Of a stretch of 64,000 nt of DNA, positions 24,406-38,902 are shown piece after piece. The notes under the pieces are model-generated. The model did not search any database and was not told the origin of the DNA. It saw only the letters and a program-made list of their open reading frames with translations. Position 1 is the first letter of the stretch. Each line of letters starts with the position of its first letter. The DNA is from Adineta vaga. Lineage: Eukaryota > Rotifera. The DNA lies in the NCBI GenBank assembly GCA_021613535.1, contig CP075493.1, forward strand, positions 5,084,001-5,148,000, in the 5' to 3' direction. Position numbers and translations under genes: made by a program.

Positions 24406-27226
24406 GATTGACAAAAAAAATTTTGGAAATGAAAGGAAACGTTCTAAACAGATAGTTTTTATTCAAAGAAGTACTGAATTATATTAGAGTCTATGTAAAA
24501 AGAACATTTATTGCTGATAAAGTTCTCTATGAAGAGCTCGTTAAATTTTTTCTTAATCTGCGCTTCTGTCAATTATTATGGAATTAAACATGTTTCTTAT
24601 CCAGTATTACAGATGTCAGGATAATTTACTATGATGAGCAAATTCCAGTGTATTTTACGCAGATTGCTAAAACTACGTATGTGAGATTTCTTTCGAGTAT
24701 TAAATTATTCAAATAGATCCATTTGTGACTAATACACTTCAGCAAATAATCTTTGGATTCAAGAAATGAATTTTTGTTAATGTAAGTTCAAATAAATGAA
24801 GAATTGCTATTACCTACTATAAAAGTTTCAAAAGTTTATTGGATGTGTGTGTTTTTTTATCGAGAATTTTATGTATCTTAATAGTTAGGGAATGAAAGTA
24901 CCGTATAAATGATCATGTAATCATTATTTACTTATTTCTAAGAGAGTGCATTTGGTTAGTAATCAAACAGACATTGACAGATTCTAGAATGAATCACGAT
25001 TAATTATCGAGTTATATCCAAAGTCTATTTCTTTCGGTACAAATCTCTTGAACACGTGTTTAAAAAATAGAAGTATATGAATCGAAATTGTCACGAGCGC
25101 AAAATACCATTAACTCAGTTTCGTATTAAATTAATTGACATTAATCAGGGCGTTTTGAAGTTTGTACTTCAATCAGTGTCATGATTGTTTTTCATGCTGC
25201 TCCTCTCTAGACAATAGAACGAATGTTCGTATCATTGTAATAGAATGTTTATTTAATAAATATATATATCTCAATAATATAAAAATGAGAATAGCTGAAA
25301 AACTTGTGAAAGTATTACTTTGGGGATTTATAGTGAATTTATTTCAAGTTGACGTGACATTGTACCTGAATTGATCACGACAGAACATGCGATATTACTT
25401 TGCAAAGGTTAACAAGAATGATCGATAGTAAATTTAATACAATCTGTATTGAATGTCAAGTATCTCTTGTACGAAAAATTAACATTGCATTGAATTCATG
25501 GTAAAGAAATATAGGCCACTGTGACAATAATTTTCCGTTTCGATCTTGGAATCTTTAAATGTGATATGCATTTGTGAGTAAATTCATTTGACATCATACA
25601 AAACAGTATGAATGAAACTATAGTTTTCAATTGATTGAATCTATTAAATTCTGTCAAATTCCCTAAAATTCAATTATAGTTGATAAAGAATAAATGTCAT
25701 TTGTCAATGATGCTGGTGTCGTCTTCATGTGTATTCCATATATCTTTCTACTTTTAGAATAACCATTGAATTCTCATAATTTCAATAAAAAGTACAGCAC
25801 TTTCTATTTACTAATTTTTTTAAAAATCATGATAGCCAATGTCAATCACAATACTTATTAATATCTGAACTATTTGAATAAGAGCGGCGATAAACTTTGT
25901 TTTCAAAAGATAAACGCACGCAATTAATTGACTATAGAAATAAAGAAAGGAACTGTTGAGGAAGCCCTAAGAAATCTATTAGCATAAGTTGAGTAGAAAG
26001 TCAAATCATTTGTGTTAGTATTTCATCGATCTCACAAGTTTTGAGTAAAATACAAATCAAATTGTTCAAAGAAAACAAAAGTTATCGAATGTTTATATGC
26101 AAAACAGCCACTTCCATTAACGCGTCATATTTTTCTTTATTCGTTGTTTGTGAAGATGATTTGCTTTTGCTTTTGATGCTGAAAATTTTATTGAGAGTTG
26201 CGTGAAAGTAACACACATAGTTTTGGCTTGAATAGGAAATATAGCACCTAACATGAGTTAATTAAGAATTGATGTCAAAATAAAACTGCTTAAAACACAA
26301 GATTATTATGCGTTCATAGTTGTATTCATTTGATTCCATGTTTCTCATAAATATCATTTTCGAGTACAATGGTCAAGGAGAAAGCATACTTATCAGCTGT
26401 ACTCGTTGCAATAATTGGGTCGTTGTTCATATTAAATGCCTGAAGTTCTTTGCAATGTATGTTAGACGTAATGTTACAAAATACTATTTGTTCTTGAAAA
26501 TTTTCCCATTGAATGGAAAAGATGCTATTTATTAACAAAATCATCACACGTTTCTAGTCGACACCAATATGTACGAACAGTTTCAGATATGATTCAATGA
26601 AACCAATGTCGTGCTAATCAAAATCCTCTAATCTACGCTATTCAATCCTGTATGTAGACATACCTAATAGGTATATTTTTCAGAAGAACTTTAGTCAAGA
26701 CTCATAACTTCGTTGAGGGTATGCTCAGTAGTGTTTAACTTGAATTGAAACTTGAGTTTTAAATTGAACAGAACTTTCAAGTTCTACATGTATGAAAGAA
26801 AAGTAGACTTAGCATGTTGTCAATCCTTTTTTCAGCCAATCATGCAATGTATAATTGCTTTCTAATTACAAACTTGTTTTCTTGTCTCGATAAATATGTC
26901 AAATTTAATTCAATGCAATTTGTCCGACAAACTCGTATAAAAAAAACAAACAGCAAAAATGAACACGTCATAAAAGATCATTATTTAACGTACAAGATTA
27001 TACAATACGTATAAAAACACGCACACACTGTTAAACAGACATTAAAAGTAATAAAACTACCAATTGATAAAAGAAAGAAGAAAACGTTATAAAAAAAAGA
27101 ATACAAGTTGCATTATTTATGATCTGCTTAATCCTGAGTTCATGAAAACGAAAAGCAAAACGTGAAATTATCTGAACGAAAAGAGCATTGTTTTAATGAA
27201 ATCATTAGATGTATGATATATATATT
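24406..27226. other. 2.8-kb gene-poor region
   Basis: The longest stretch here without a supported gene. It is AT-rich with many stops. ORFs on both strands at about 26320-26547 overlap and lack splice-linked partners or recognisable motifs. No tRNA, rRNA or transposon ends were recognised. It may carry an unrecognised noncoding RNA or regulatory DNA for the opsin. Confidence 0.5.
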
Positions 27227-28575
27227 CTATATATAACGATCACGTTGTCGAAGATAACAAAGTAAACCAAGAGCAGCAACAATACAAAAACCCTAAAAAA
27301 TGTATTAAAAACATCTAAGTAATTCTCCAGATCAATATTTTTCTATGTTTATCATTCGACAAAACGATCGTTTCTATCAGTTTTTTTCTGATGATGTAAT
27401 CGATGCCTGTTACTTCACTTAGAAAATAATCAAACCCTAGAGAATAACTAGCCGTTTCTTATGTGTAGGGAAATCGCTTGATCAATTTCATATTTTCAAT
27501 TCACCAGTGACCTTTTTACACTTTTATTTTCTCTCATAGCAAAACGTACTCCTTACTAATCAACATAACTTACTTCAATAAAAACAAGAACAAATGCTAA
27601 AATTCCGACAATCATTAAATTTCGATTAATTTCCATTTGAATCATATTGAAACATCCCTAAGATTAAGAAAAAAACAATTCTTCATTCTAAACTTGATAA
27701 TTTTCTAGTATACATCAAGATAAATTAAACCAAACGTTTCATTAGCAGCAATCTGTTTTCCACAACCACTACTTTCTTCAATACAGCAAGAATCTGGTAC
27801 ATATGGATGACCTGTCCAAATTTTTGCATTAAACCAATCTTGATATTGATCAACACCACAACAACGAAGCTGAAAACGAAAATTTCTCAGCGTCTTTTTT
27901 TCTTATCACATCGAATCTTTTTCTCAACTTACTCGTTTTTGAATTGAGTTCATTGTTTTACGTGAATTTTTTGCATCTAAACCTTCATCTCCGGGATAAA
28001 ATTCAATGTTTTCAAACAATTCATTTCTTGCTGCCATTGCCACCTAAACGTAAATAACATGTACGATTTAATCTTAGGAAAAAAAACAGAATTTTACTCG
28101 TTCATTAAATGCAATAATAAATACAACTCCAAATAATAATCCCACAAAGATGACAATCATCGTTATAATATACTTTGAAATACAAAGCAAATAAAACTAG
28201 TTAATCAATCGAATAGTTTATATTTACAATAAATAAAAAGATTTTCTTTTCAAACCAAGCACCAGCACATCCAATAGCACCAAGTAACATCGAAAGTTTT
28301 GCTAAAAAAACAACAAACATTTCAAAACAGATTATTATGATCAAATTTATACCTGAGAATATTAATACAACAGGTGCAGTAAACCATGGATTTCCCATTA
28401 ATGGTCGATAATCAGCCGATTTAATATGTAACCACCAACTACAGACCACAATAGCAAAACCCAATGCCTAGAAAAATGTTCTGTTCTATCAAATCTCATT
28501 TAAAATTAAACTTACAAAAAAACACATGTTAATTATTGTAAATACACAACGAAATACCATGTAAGTCGACGACAT
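27227..28575 (-). CDS. tetraspanin
   Basis: Exons (minus): 28575-28516, 28467-28353, 28301-28228, 28172-28098, 28043-27933, 27869-27714, 27657-27574, 27292-27227; 246 residues. TM1 (RCVFTIINMCFF into ALGFAIVV), a small loop, TM2 ending in GAIGCAGAWFEKK (the tetraspanin GCxGA turn), TM3 (YIITMIVIFVGLLFGVVFII), then a large extracellular loop with LRCCGVDQYQDW (the CCG signature), SCCIEESSGC and a last Cys (GCFNMI). TM4 is LMIVGILAFVLVFIE, with a short tail. By family it organises membrane microdomains with partner receptors or integrins. Intron 7 (281 bp) is much longer than the rest; intron 3 ends in AAG. The ATG follows a CTGCTATAG acceptor-like site by one base. Confidence 0.9.
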
Positions 28576-28839
28576 TCTATAGCAGTTGATTAACAATAAC
28601 AAGTGTTCAATATGGATGAATGTGAATGAGCAATTGATCGATCGATCGATCAATAATCAAAAGTACCTGGCGAATGAACAGAAGAAAAAGAATTTGATAG
28701 AGGTCAGTGTTTATTTCATAGATAGAAAATGCTTCCTTGTGATTGGTTCGTTATTTTCGACTAACATCAACACAGATACAAAAACCTGAGAGAAGAAAAA
28801 AGGAATTATTGAAAAAATAAATTTTTTTTTGTTCTAATC
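28576..28839. promoter_or_regulatory. divergent promoter, tetraspanin / FIP1
   Basis: 264 bp between divergent start codons. It contains a perfect 22-base palindrome at 28633-28654 made of a (GATC)4 core flanked by ATT and AAT. Confidence 0.45.
28633..28654. repeat. 22-base perfect palindrome, (GATC)4 core
   Basis: The word reads the same on both strands: ATT, then GATC four times, then AAT with shared bases. It sits 58 bp upstream of the tetraspanin ATG. Confidence 0.8.
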
Positions 28840-31755
28840 ATGTCGGAAACAATTATGGATGAAGTTCCATCATCGAATGGTTTAATCACAACAGAAGGCA
28901 ATGTATTAGTTGAAGAATCCGGTGTTAAACATGAAGATGAAGAAACGTGGCTATATGGAAAACCAAAACTTGAAGAAAATGCGTAAGCTTATAGGAGAAT
29001 GGTGTAAGATTTCATTGCTATATTATTCTTTTATGTTTAGTGATTCAGCAACAGCATCATCAATCGATGAAGTAACGACGCAAGATATTGATACGAAAGT
29101 ATGTGAAAGATTTAATAAATTTCGATTTTATATAATAATCTATGCTACTGTAATGCATTTTGAACATATGTAAATGTTGTTGTTGATGATGATAATGATG
29201 TAACAGTTAAGAATGAAATTGTTCTGCGATTGATGAATAAGTCAGTTGTGAATTCGAGACATTATCTTTAGTATTTTTAATATGACGATTATATTAACTC
29301 TTTGCAATGATAGAATAGCAAATTGGCTATTTTCTAACATATTCGTTAAATATATGAAGATTATATGTTAAACTTTTGAAAATCTTCTTCGTAGGAACAA
29401 GTAACAGTACCATTACAAACAAATCCAACAGCAGCATTGTTACTTGGCAGTCAAATTGATGATGATTCCGATGATGATGATGATGATGGAATTCAAGTAA
29501 CAATTGGAAATATTAAATCAGGTGCAGCTATTTTTCCACCAGCTCGACAAAACAGTAGAACGACAATACCATGTAAATAAATATTTTCATTACTATTCAT
29601 TTAATTCATCTTCTATTAATTCTAGCTGGTCCAGTCATTCCACCTAAACCACAAGTTACACGTGGTATTGATTTAGATGCTCAAGGTATGATCAATGGAC
29701 AATCAACATATGAACACGATTTAATGAATGCATATAAAGATGAAGAAAAACCATGGAAAAAACCAGGTTAGACAAACAAATTTCTTGATGTTTTACATCG
29801 AATGACGAGATACGTTTTTCTTCTAGGTGCGGATATAAGTGATTATTTCAATTATGGTTTTACTGAAGAAACATGGGCACAATATTGTGATCGACAACGA
29901 CGCTTACGAGCAGATAATAATCTAGCTCGTCTAAATGCTACACATGTATATGTTCGATTTTCTTTTCAAATACAAGAATAAACTTTTATTTTTAGATGCC
30001 ACAAATGCCACCGATGATGCCAGGTCATCCACCTATGATGCATCCAATGAATCCACATCCAGCAATGATGATGAATAAACCTCCAATGAATATGCCAATT
30101 ATGCAAAGACCATTTATGAATGTTCGAAAACCGGATGGAAAGATTGATGTTATTGGTAAGTTGAATATTTCATTAAAATATCAGAGTCAAATTTGCTTTC
30201 TTTTTATATTCAGGCGCTACCGATCAAACATCACGTCGACCCATGTTTGAAGCACCTAATGCTTTTGAACATATACCATTTATGAACGGTCCTCCATTGT
30301 ACGTTGTATATTTTTCCTTACAATTCTCAATGCTTTGTAACTGACTATGTAAATTTTTTATTTCAGTCCTGGTGGTCAACAGCCTAATAATCAAACAGTA
30401 GGTGATCTTGTTACTCCGCCACCAACATCCAACGGTCCGCCACCATCACATGGAACACCACCTGGAGGTAATCATCCCATTCCAACACTTGGTGCACCTC
30501 GAATGGCAATGATACCACCACCTGGTATGCAATTTCGACCACAATTTGGTCATCCACATGCACCTGGTGCACCGCAATTTTTTCCACATGGACCCGGTGG
30601 AGCTATGCATGGCGAAAGGTAATCATTGTTTTCTTATTCACTTCAGATCTTTATACGAATTTATTTTAGACCTCCACAACCTTATTTTATACCTCATCAT
30701 CCACAACAACCATGGGATAAGTGAGATGTCTATTTATTTAGTCAATATTTTCATCATACTTTTATTTCTAAAATAGACCTGGTGGACCTCCGGTACATGG
30801 TTTTCCACCTGGACATTTTCCTCCTCAAGCATCAATGCCCGGTAATACTGGAAATGGTAGACCAACTTCCAGTCGAAGTCCAACACCTGAAGATCATTCT
30901 TCACGTAGTTCAACACCAGAAGAAAATCGTCCTAGTGGAAATGGCAGTGGTATTGGTGGTGACAATGATAAATCATCAAAAGATGACCGATACAAGGATA
31001 GATATAGGTACAAGATATTTGTTAAGAAAAAGAAAATATTTATTTTGTTTTCTAAAATATTTCTTATTTTAGAGATGATCGTGAACATTATTCATCATCC
31101 CGTCGTCGTCCATCGCCTAAAGATCGTTCGTCATCGTCGTATCGTTCTCGGCATCGAAGTGGTGATCATGAATATGAACGACCAAGAGGTGATCGAAAAT
31201 CATCACGTGATCGAGATGATAAATATGAACGTTACTCACGAAAGTAAAAAGACTTCTTTATCGATATGTATACTTGTATAGTTGTTTATTTTCATTCTAG
31301 ACGACATCATCGAGATGATAGTGGACGTCATCATCGCGGCGGTGGTGGTGATGATGATCCATCTCGTGTCCATCGCTTCTCGTCGTACACCACCAAAGAA
31401 TTTTTCATCACCACCAAAAGTACTCGTACCTAATTCAACACTAGAACCTTCTCAAATATCAACAGAACATTCTGAATCAACAGAAAATGATCAATCATCA
31501 AATACAATTACATCAACAACTAATTCAATGATTCCAACATCAGCATCATCACCAAACAGTCGATCACGCCGCGAGGATTCAGAACGTTCATCGTCACGTC
31601 ATGGTCATCATAAAAAATCTTCAAAACGTTCACGGCGTGATAGTGGTGATGAACGTAGTCATCATCGACGTTCAAAAGACAAATCTAGTAGCAGTAAAAA
31701 ATCAGCAACTCAAGCAGAAACATCATCAGATGTGAAAGAACAACTTAACGAATAA
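28840..31755 (+). CDS. FIP1L1: FIP1, pre-mRNA 3' end processing factor
   Basis: Subunit of the cleavage and polyadenylation specificity factor that links CPSF to poly(A) polymerase. Exons: 28840-28982, 29041-29098, 29395-29572, 29626-29766, 29827-29945, 29996-30155, 30214-30298, 30367-30618, 30670-30720, 30777-31007, 31073-31243, 31301-31755. An acidic N-terminus with a poly-Asp run and [10 protein letters not shown] precedes the FIP1 core: [39 protein letters not shown] and TEETWAQYC. Met/Pro/Gly-rich and RD/RS-rich regions follow, as in vertebrate FIP1L1. The exon sum leaves one base over: near 31363-31380 the Arg/His/Asp-rich frame gives way to the [14 protein letters not shown] frame, which runs to the stop at 31753. 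An unshifted reading would stop at 31433. About 680 residues if the frame is restored. ARFGAP1 starts 153 bp downstream. Confidence 0.9.
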
Positions 31756-31908
31756 AAGAAATAAATATGTATTAATGTTTTCTTTTTTTTCTTTTCTTTT
31801 GTCATGTAAATTTTTTTCTATTGTGGTCGTTCGATTCTCTAAATACCTTGGAGAAGAAAAGATTAAATAGATCTAATTGTTCTAGATAAACATATACATA
31901 TATATCAT

Positions 31909-33291
31909 ATGGCCAGCCCACGTACTCAGTCGGTTTTGAAAGATCTGAAATTGAAAGATGATAATAAAATTTGTTTCGAATGTGGAGCATTGAATCCACA
32001 ATGGGTTTCAGTTTCATATGGTAAGAAATGAAAATATATCTGAAGTCGTTGTTTAATGAATTATTCTTGTTTAGGTATTTTTATTTGTCTCGAATGTTCT
32101 GGTAAACATCGTGGTCTAGGTGTTCATTTATCATTTGTTCGATCGATTACAATGGATAAATGGAAAGATCTTGAATTAGAAAAGATGAAAGTTGGTGGAA
32201 ATCGACCAGCAAAAGAATTCTTTGCTACTCAATCGGATTATGATCCAACTACAATGAGTTTACAACAACGTTATAATACCCGTGCTGCTGCACTCTATCG
32301 AGATAAAATTAGTACTGAAGCACGTGGACAAACTTGGTCAATTGATACTTCTTCCGCACAAACTTATACATCTTCTTACGTGCCATCAAGGACTGAAAAA
32401 TCAGCAAAAGTAAACGGAGCAAAACGTTTCTATAAAACATAAACCGAATGATTTCATTTAGGAAGCATCATCCGAATGGACAGAATTTAAATCTTCAACG
32501 GATCAACATGAAAATTATGATGGTTATCAAAATAGTAATTCAAATGAACAAAAACCTCCATCCGGTTTAGGTAGTGGAAATCCGAAATATTGGGGTCATG
32601 GAAATACAAATTATGATGCATCATCTCAATCACAACCGTCGAATCAAGAATTACTTGCTTCATCCATATCGAATTTAAGTACAAATGCAGCAAAATGGGC
32701 TGGTTTCGCAAAAACATCTGTTTTTAAATTTTCGAAAACTGCTGCAGATAAAGCAACTGAATTAACATCGAAGGTAAGCGAACAAGCCAAAGATGGTACA
32801 TTAATGAATAATGTACAATCAGGTGTGACTAATGTGGCATCTACAGTTGGCAAATTCGGTACAAAAACATGGTCGGATATGCAATCATTATGGTCTGGAA
32901 ATGATCATCAGTCGACTAATCCATCTCCATCAAATACGGTAAGTACTGAATAAAAATAAATCAATTCAAATCAAATTCAAGTCTTTAGGATGATTGGTCT
33001 TCGTATCAGCAATCGTCTTCTTCTTCCACAACAGCAACGAAAGATGCGCATAATTCCGGTGATCAAAATTTTCCAACTCGTTATTCTCAATCTGATTTTG
33101 ATTCATGGGGTAATCATGAATCAAAACCATCTGTGAAAAAACCTGATAGTAATCTCAAATCAACCGTTGAAAACATATCAAAAAAAGAAGAGCAACAAAA
33201 ACCAGCAGCATCGAATCTTATTAATTTCGATGATGACAAATGGGCTGCTCATGATGATGATGCTGGATGGGAATCAATCGATACAAAATAA
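31909..33291 (+). CDS. ARFGAP1: ARF GTPase-activating protein 1
   Basis: Exons 31909-32020, 32075-32409, 32462-32938, 32989-33291; 408 residues. The N-terminal ArfGAP zinc finger shows CFECGALNPQWVSVSYG|IFICLEC (CX2CX16CX2C) and then SGKHRGLGVHLSFVRS with the catalytic arginine, and ITMDKWKDLELEKMKVGGN. The C-terminal half has amphipathic Ser/Thr-rich segments like ALPS lipid-packing sensors (around WAGFAKTSVFKFSKTA) and a terminal acidic/aromatic WESIDTK. It stimulates GTP hydrolysis on ARF1 during COPI coat cycling at the Golgi. The ATG lies 23 bp after TTGTTCTAG. It is co-oriented with and close behind FIP1, then 770 bp ahead of TDO. Confidence 0.92.
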
Positions 33292-34062
33292 TTCAAACGA
33301 AAAACCAAACGCATATAATCTCTAATTTCTTTTTCTCGTGTGACCAAACTTATTTTTACATTTGTTACAAGTTTATTTTCGTTGTGATTTTATTATCTAT
33401 AAATACACAGTTTGCAAAATCACTAAGTAAATCATATCAATCAAATTAAAATAGTTACATTTTTCTTATCATATTTGAATACGGTTATCTGCACCTGTAT
33501 TAATTTACAAATAATAGAAAGAAACACTCAATATTAGAGAAGGTAGCATTTATGGTATCAAGGTCGTACATCAATATAATTGATTTTAAAAATGATAACA
33601 TCGTAAAAGAGAAGAAAGACGTAAAATCGCGAAGGGTGTGTCACGATCGATAGAAATAAGGCGAGTATGAATAGATCAAATAGTTGCATTTCAACATTTT
33701 ATCACGTCGATTATCTAGAAATTTGTTCTTAAAAATCGAGAAAGAAAATATTGTAGCTCTTATCTAATGAAATATAAATGTGAACAAAATACTAATCGAA
33801 TTGGATAGATTCGAACGAACGAACGAAAATGAATATATGTACAGGTGGACGATGCTTATCACAAAAGTTTTTTCACATACAGTCATTTCATTTGTATATA
33901 TATATATATATATATATATGGAGAGAGAGAGAGATAGAAACATGCGTGTCATATTATCCCATTCTTCGTATATTCAAGGGCATGCGTATTTCTTTCCCTT
34001 CTTCTCGAATTGTAGAATTATATCGTTTAATAATTTCTTTATTTTCTTCTTTTCCCTAGAAA
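33292..34062. other. intergenic with TA and GA microsatellites
   Basis: About 770 bp. A (TA)n run at 33895-33919 is followed directly by (GA)n to about 33934. The end of the region is a pyrimidine-rich tract closing in TTTTCCCTAG at 34050-34059, three bases before the TDO start codon. Confidence 0.6.
33895..33934. repeat. (TA)n-(GA)n compound microsatellite
   Basis: About 12 TA units followed directly by about 7 GA units, upstream of TDO2. Confidence 0.9.
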
Positions 34063-35725
<1,663 letters not shown>

Positions 35726-36118
35726 TTATTTGTTAAGATATTAACAAACATGAAACTTTCATTTTTGCTTTTCTTTTCTTTATTTATCAAGCATCTCTGA
35801 TTCTTTCGTTTGTATAATATTTAGTTCTTTTAAAATAAAAGAATAAATAGAACACACGAATTTTCATTTTCAGTTTTTTTCAAAATACATCGTGGGTAAA
35901 TACTATTGAGATAAAAAAAATGTTACTTCGTAAATTGTCTTATGATAAGAAATATGTACAGATGGTACGGATTAATCGTGAGTATGTGAAATAAGTCGAA
36001 CAAACTAGCTGTTAGATAAACAAAAGATCTGTGCTGAGTGCGTAACTCGATGAGATATTTTGAACATTAATTTTTGTTTCATGAAAAAATAGAGTCATAT
36101 ACAAAATGAAGTGGATCA
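35726..36118. other. intergenic, convergent 3' ends
   Basis: About 390 bp between TDO2 and BBOF1 3' ends. Several AATAAA-like signals near 35835-35850 fit TDO2 polyadenylation. Confidence 0.5.
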
Positions 36119-38277
36119 TTAAGTTGAGGAAGTCGCAGTAATTTGCGGTAGTTTTAGTATATTCGTTGTATTTGTACTACTTCTTGATTCTGATGTTTTG
36201 TTTGGTGTTCTATGGTTAGTTTGAGTAACGAAAACATTGTTTGTATCATCACGATCAGAATTCATTGGATGTTCATCGATTTCGATTCGAGTGCTAAAAG
36301 AAATAAATGAGAAATCTCTTCTGATAGTAAATATAAGTATTGTGTTATTTACTTTTGCATTGATAGATCTGCTACACTAGATTTACGTGTATTCATTCGT
36401 AAGAATAATGCTCGGAGTACTTGTTCTTTTTGTTCCCAAGTTAAATCACCAAAATCAATTTCAGGACCAAGATTTGTCCTGAAAATAAAATGACATCATT
36501 TTGTGGATATGAAAAGTTCATCACACTCTGTTCTCCTTTTTTCTATCTGCATATTCAAAATCGTTCATACAAAATTTTTTCATATGAAAATATTTACCAT
36601 TTCGTCGCTTCTTCTAAATCATGAAAAACACTATTCGTACTACATCCAGGAAATGTTTCATTAAATGTTCGAATTTTCGGATAATCTCCTTGTCCATGAT
36701 GAGCATTTAACATTCGATTTTGATAAGCATTGAATGCATCTTTTCTATATTGTGCACGATTGAAAGCAATCTGTTTTTTCACATGTTGTAAAGCATCCAA
36801 AAAGAATGTTTCCAATTCTGAACGTTGTTCAATAATGATTTTTGCTAATTTTTTTACTTTAATCATTTCTTTAGTTTTTGATTCTAAATTACGTTGAAGT
36901 CGAACAATTTCATTTCGTGATGATTCATGAAGACGATGTGATTTTTCAATCAGCTGTTTTCGTTCAACATCAAATTCATCAATAAATTGTGTTAAGGACG
37001 TTTCTAATAGTTGAATTTTTTCTTTTAACTAATAAATAACAAAGAAAAAACGTATAAGAATTCCTTTTTTTTGAAGGCATGTTTACTTCTTTAATTGTTT
37101 GATCTTGTTTTTGTATTTGTTCAACTTTTTCTTTGATTAAGATCTCATTCAATTCTTTATCACCGGATGCTCGAGAAATTAATCTTGTTAATTGATCTTT
37201 CGTTTTTTGTAATCGAAGAAATTCTTGTTGATAGACTCGAATAGTTTCGATTAATTCACCATTTTCTCGATATACATTACGACTTGTTTCAGCCAAACTC
37301 CTACGAAAACAAAGAGAAGAATAAATTGAAATGTTTTGTGATCTACTTTAAAGCTTCTTCTTGTGCACGAGCAGCGATTTCTTCGATTTTTTCACTTGAT
37401 TCTTGTTGAAGACGTATTCGTTCTTCGAAAAATTTCTGTTCTAATTTTTGTAATGTTTCTTTATGTTCTCTCTCGTTGATAAATGTTGCATCTTTAATCT
37501 ACAACGAAAATGTTTCTTCAAAATAAAAAAGAAGAAAAAAATCTACGAACATCTTCAAGTTCTTTTTGCATTTGTGTTTTTCGTTTTCGAAGATCTTGTG
37601 CATCGTTCAATTCTCGACGAGTTGTTTCAAGTTCGCTCTCTTTTCGAGAGATTTTTTCATCGACTTTACGTTTTTGACGAGTAAAATGAGCAACCTAATA
37701 AAACAAATAACGGGAATTGTTGAAATGATTTTTATATTCGAGAGAAACAAACTAATTCATCTTTATTCTTTCGATGTTCCATCTTTAGAAATTGAACTTC
37801 TTGTTGTAAACGATCGATCTAGAATTTATGAGGAATATATATATATATAACATTGTAACTGATTATTCATTACTTCAGCATCTTTGTTCGTATCTCGTTT
37901 TTTAATATAAGTAACAACTTCAATTGTATCCTGTTCCGTTTGACGCATATCATCACGTAAAGCTTCATTTTCATAAGCTATATTATTAGCTATATCACTA
38001 TTCGATAGAAAAGAATATGTTATAGAAGAAAAACAAAATTTGGAAATAGATTTATCTATCGAACCGATAATGTCTTTTGGATAATTCGGTAAGATGAAGT
38101 TGAGCTTCCCATAGATTTGAATTATGTATACCATCTTTAATAGCGGCTTCTTCTTTAGCTTTTGCTTTTTTACTAAAATGAATACTATTAAAATATTCAT
38201 TTGAATGAACATATAATTTACCCTTTCTTTCCTTTTTTGCCTTTGCCACCACCTTTTCCTTTGCCTTTTTTCGGCAT
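36119..38277 (-). CDS. BBOF1: basal body-orientation factor 1 (CCDC176)
   Basis: Coiled-coil protein that aligns basal bodies in multiciliated cells. Exons (minus): 38277-38222, 38172-38065, 37997-37874, 37818-37753, 37694-37551, 37498-37347, 37300-37087, 37028-36598, 36478-36353, 36293-36119; 531 residues against 529 in human. It begins with a Lys/Gly-rich stretch (MPKKGKGKGGGKGKKGKKG), then NLWEAQLHLTELSKRHYR. Long coiled coil includes LEQKFFEERIRLQQE and RNVYRENGELIETIR. The family core is KVKKLAKIIIEQRSELETFF and LDALQHVKKQIAFNR, then YPKIRTFNETFPGCSTNSV, and WTNLGPEIDFGDLTWEQKEQ across intron 8. The order matches human BBOF1 block by block. The ATG is 9 bp after GTTTTTTAG. Cilia are central to rotifer feeding and movement, so the gene is expected to be active. 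Confidence 0.95.
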
Positions 38278-38902
38278 GATTTATTTCTAAAAAACAAACT
38301 CAATAAGGAAAATGAATTTTAATTTTTCAAAATTTCATCGCCATTTCCACTCGATTTCATTCCGATAGAATCAGCAACAGCCTCTGTTCTCTCAGTTGAG
38401 TTTCACTCGTAGACAGATGTCAGTCGATGATGATCGTTCAAGTCACCATGTGTAAACAATAATTACCTTGAAAACTGATCATTAACTCGACAAATATTGA
38501 CAAACTTTATATTGATCTTTAAAGTCGAACAGAAGTAAAAGATCTCTTGTTAGATTTATTATCAATCGTTCGGTCGTCGAGACAACTTGTCATGCTTGTA
38601 TGTTACTCTAAAATTGTTTAGCATAATCGTCTTTTACTCTCTCTCTCTCTCTCTCTCTCCCATTCCTGTCATTTGTTTTACTCTGTATGATTAAATAGAA
38701 TAACAACATTAGTAAACGATTGGTAGTGTTACAAAAAAGCAAGCAAGCAACAACAACGAGAAGAAGAAAAACGGTTTCTTTCACTCGCTTCTCCTTCTTC
38801 TTCTCCTCCTCCCTTCTTACAGGATTTTCACACAACGCAAAATTCTCGTGGTCGTTTAATTTTTTTGTCAAGTGTTTATTTTTTTACGTGTGTGTATATC
38901 AA
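38278..38902. other. divergent intergenic region with CT microsatellite
   Basis: About 625 bp between the BBOF1 start and the next plus-strand gene. It has a (CT)12 run at 38637-38660. A short ORF here is low-complexity and unsupported. Confidence 0.5.
38637..38660. repeat. (CT)12 microsatellite
   Basis: Uninterrupted CT run between BBOF1 and the next gene. Confidence 0.9.

Noticed and set aside
24406-24414. Opsin start at 24414
   Set aside because: The codon is TTG; the first ATG is at 24405-24403.
26320-26547. Overlapping 71- and 73-codon ORFs on both strands
   Set aside because: No homology, no splice partners, no polyadenylation context; length is expected by chance in 2.8 kb.
32401-32461. 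Stop codon after KVNGAKRFYKT in ARFGAP1
   Set aside because: It lies in a 52-bp intron (32410-32461); splicing to EASSEWTEF restores the ArfGAP1 tail.
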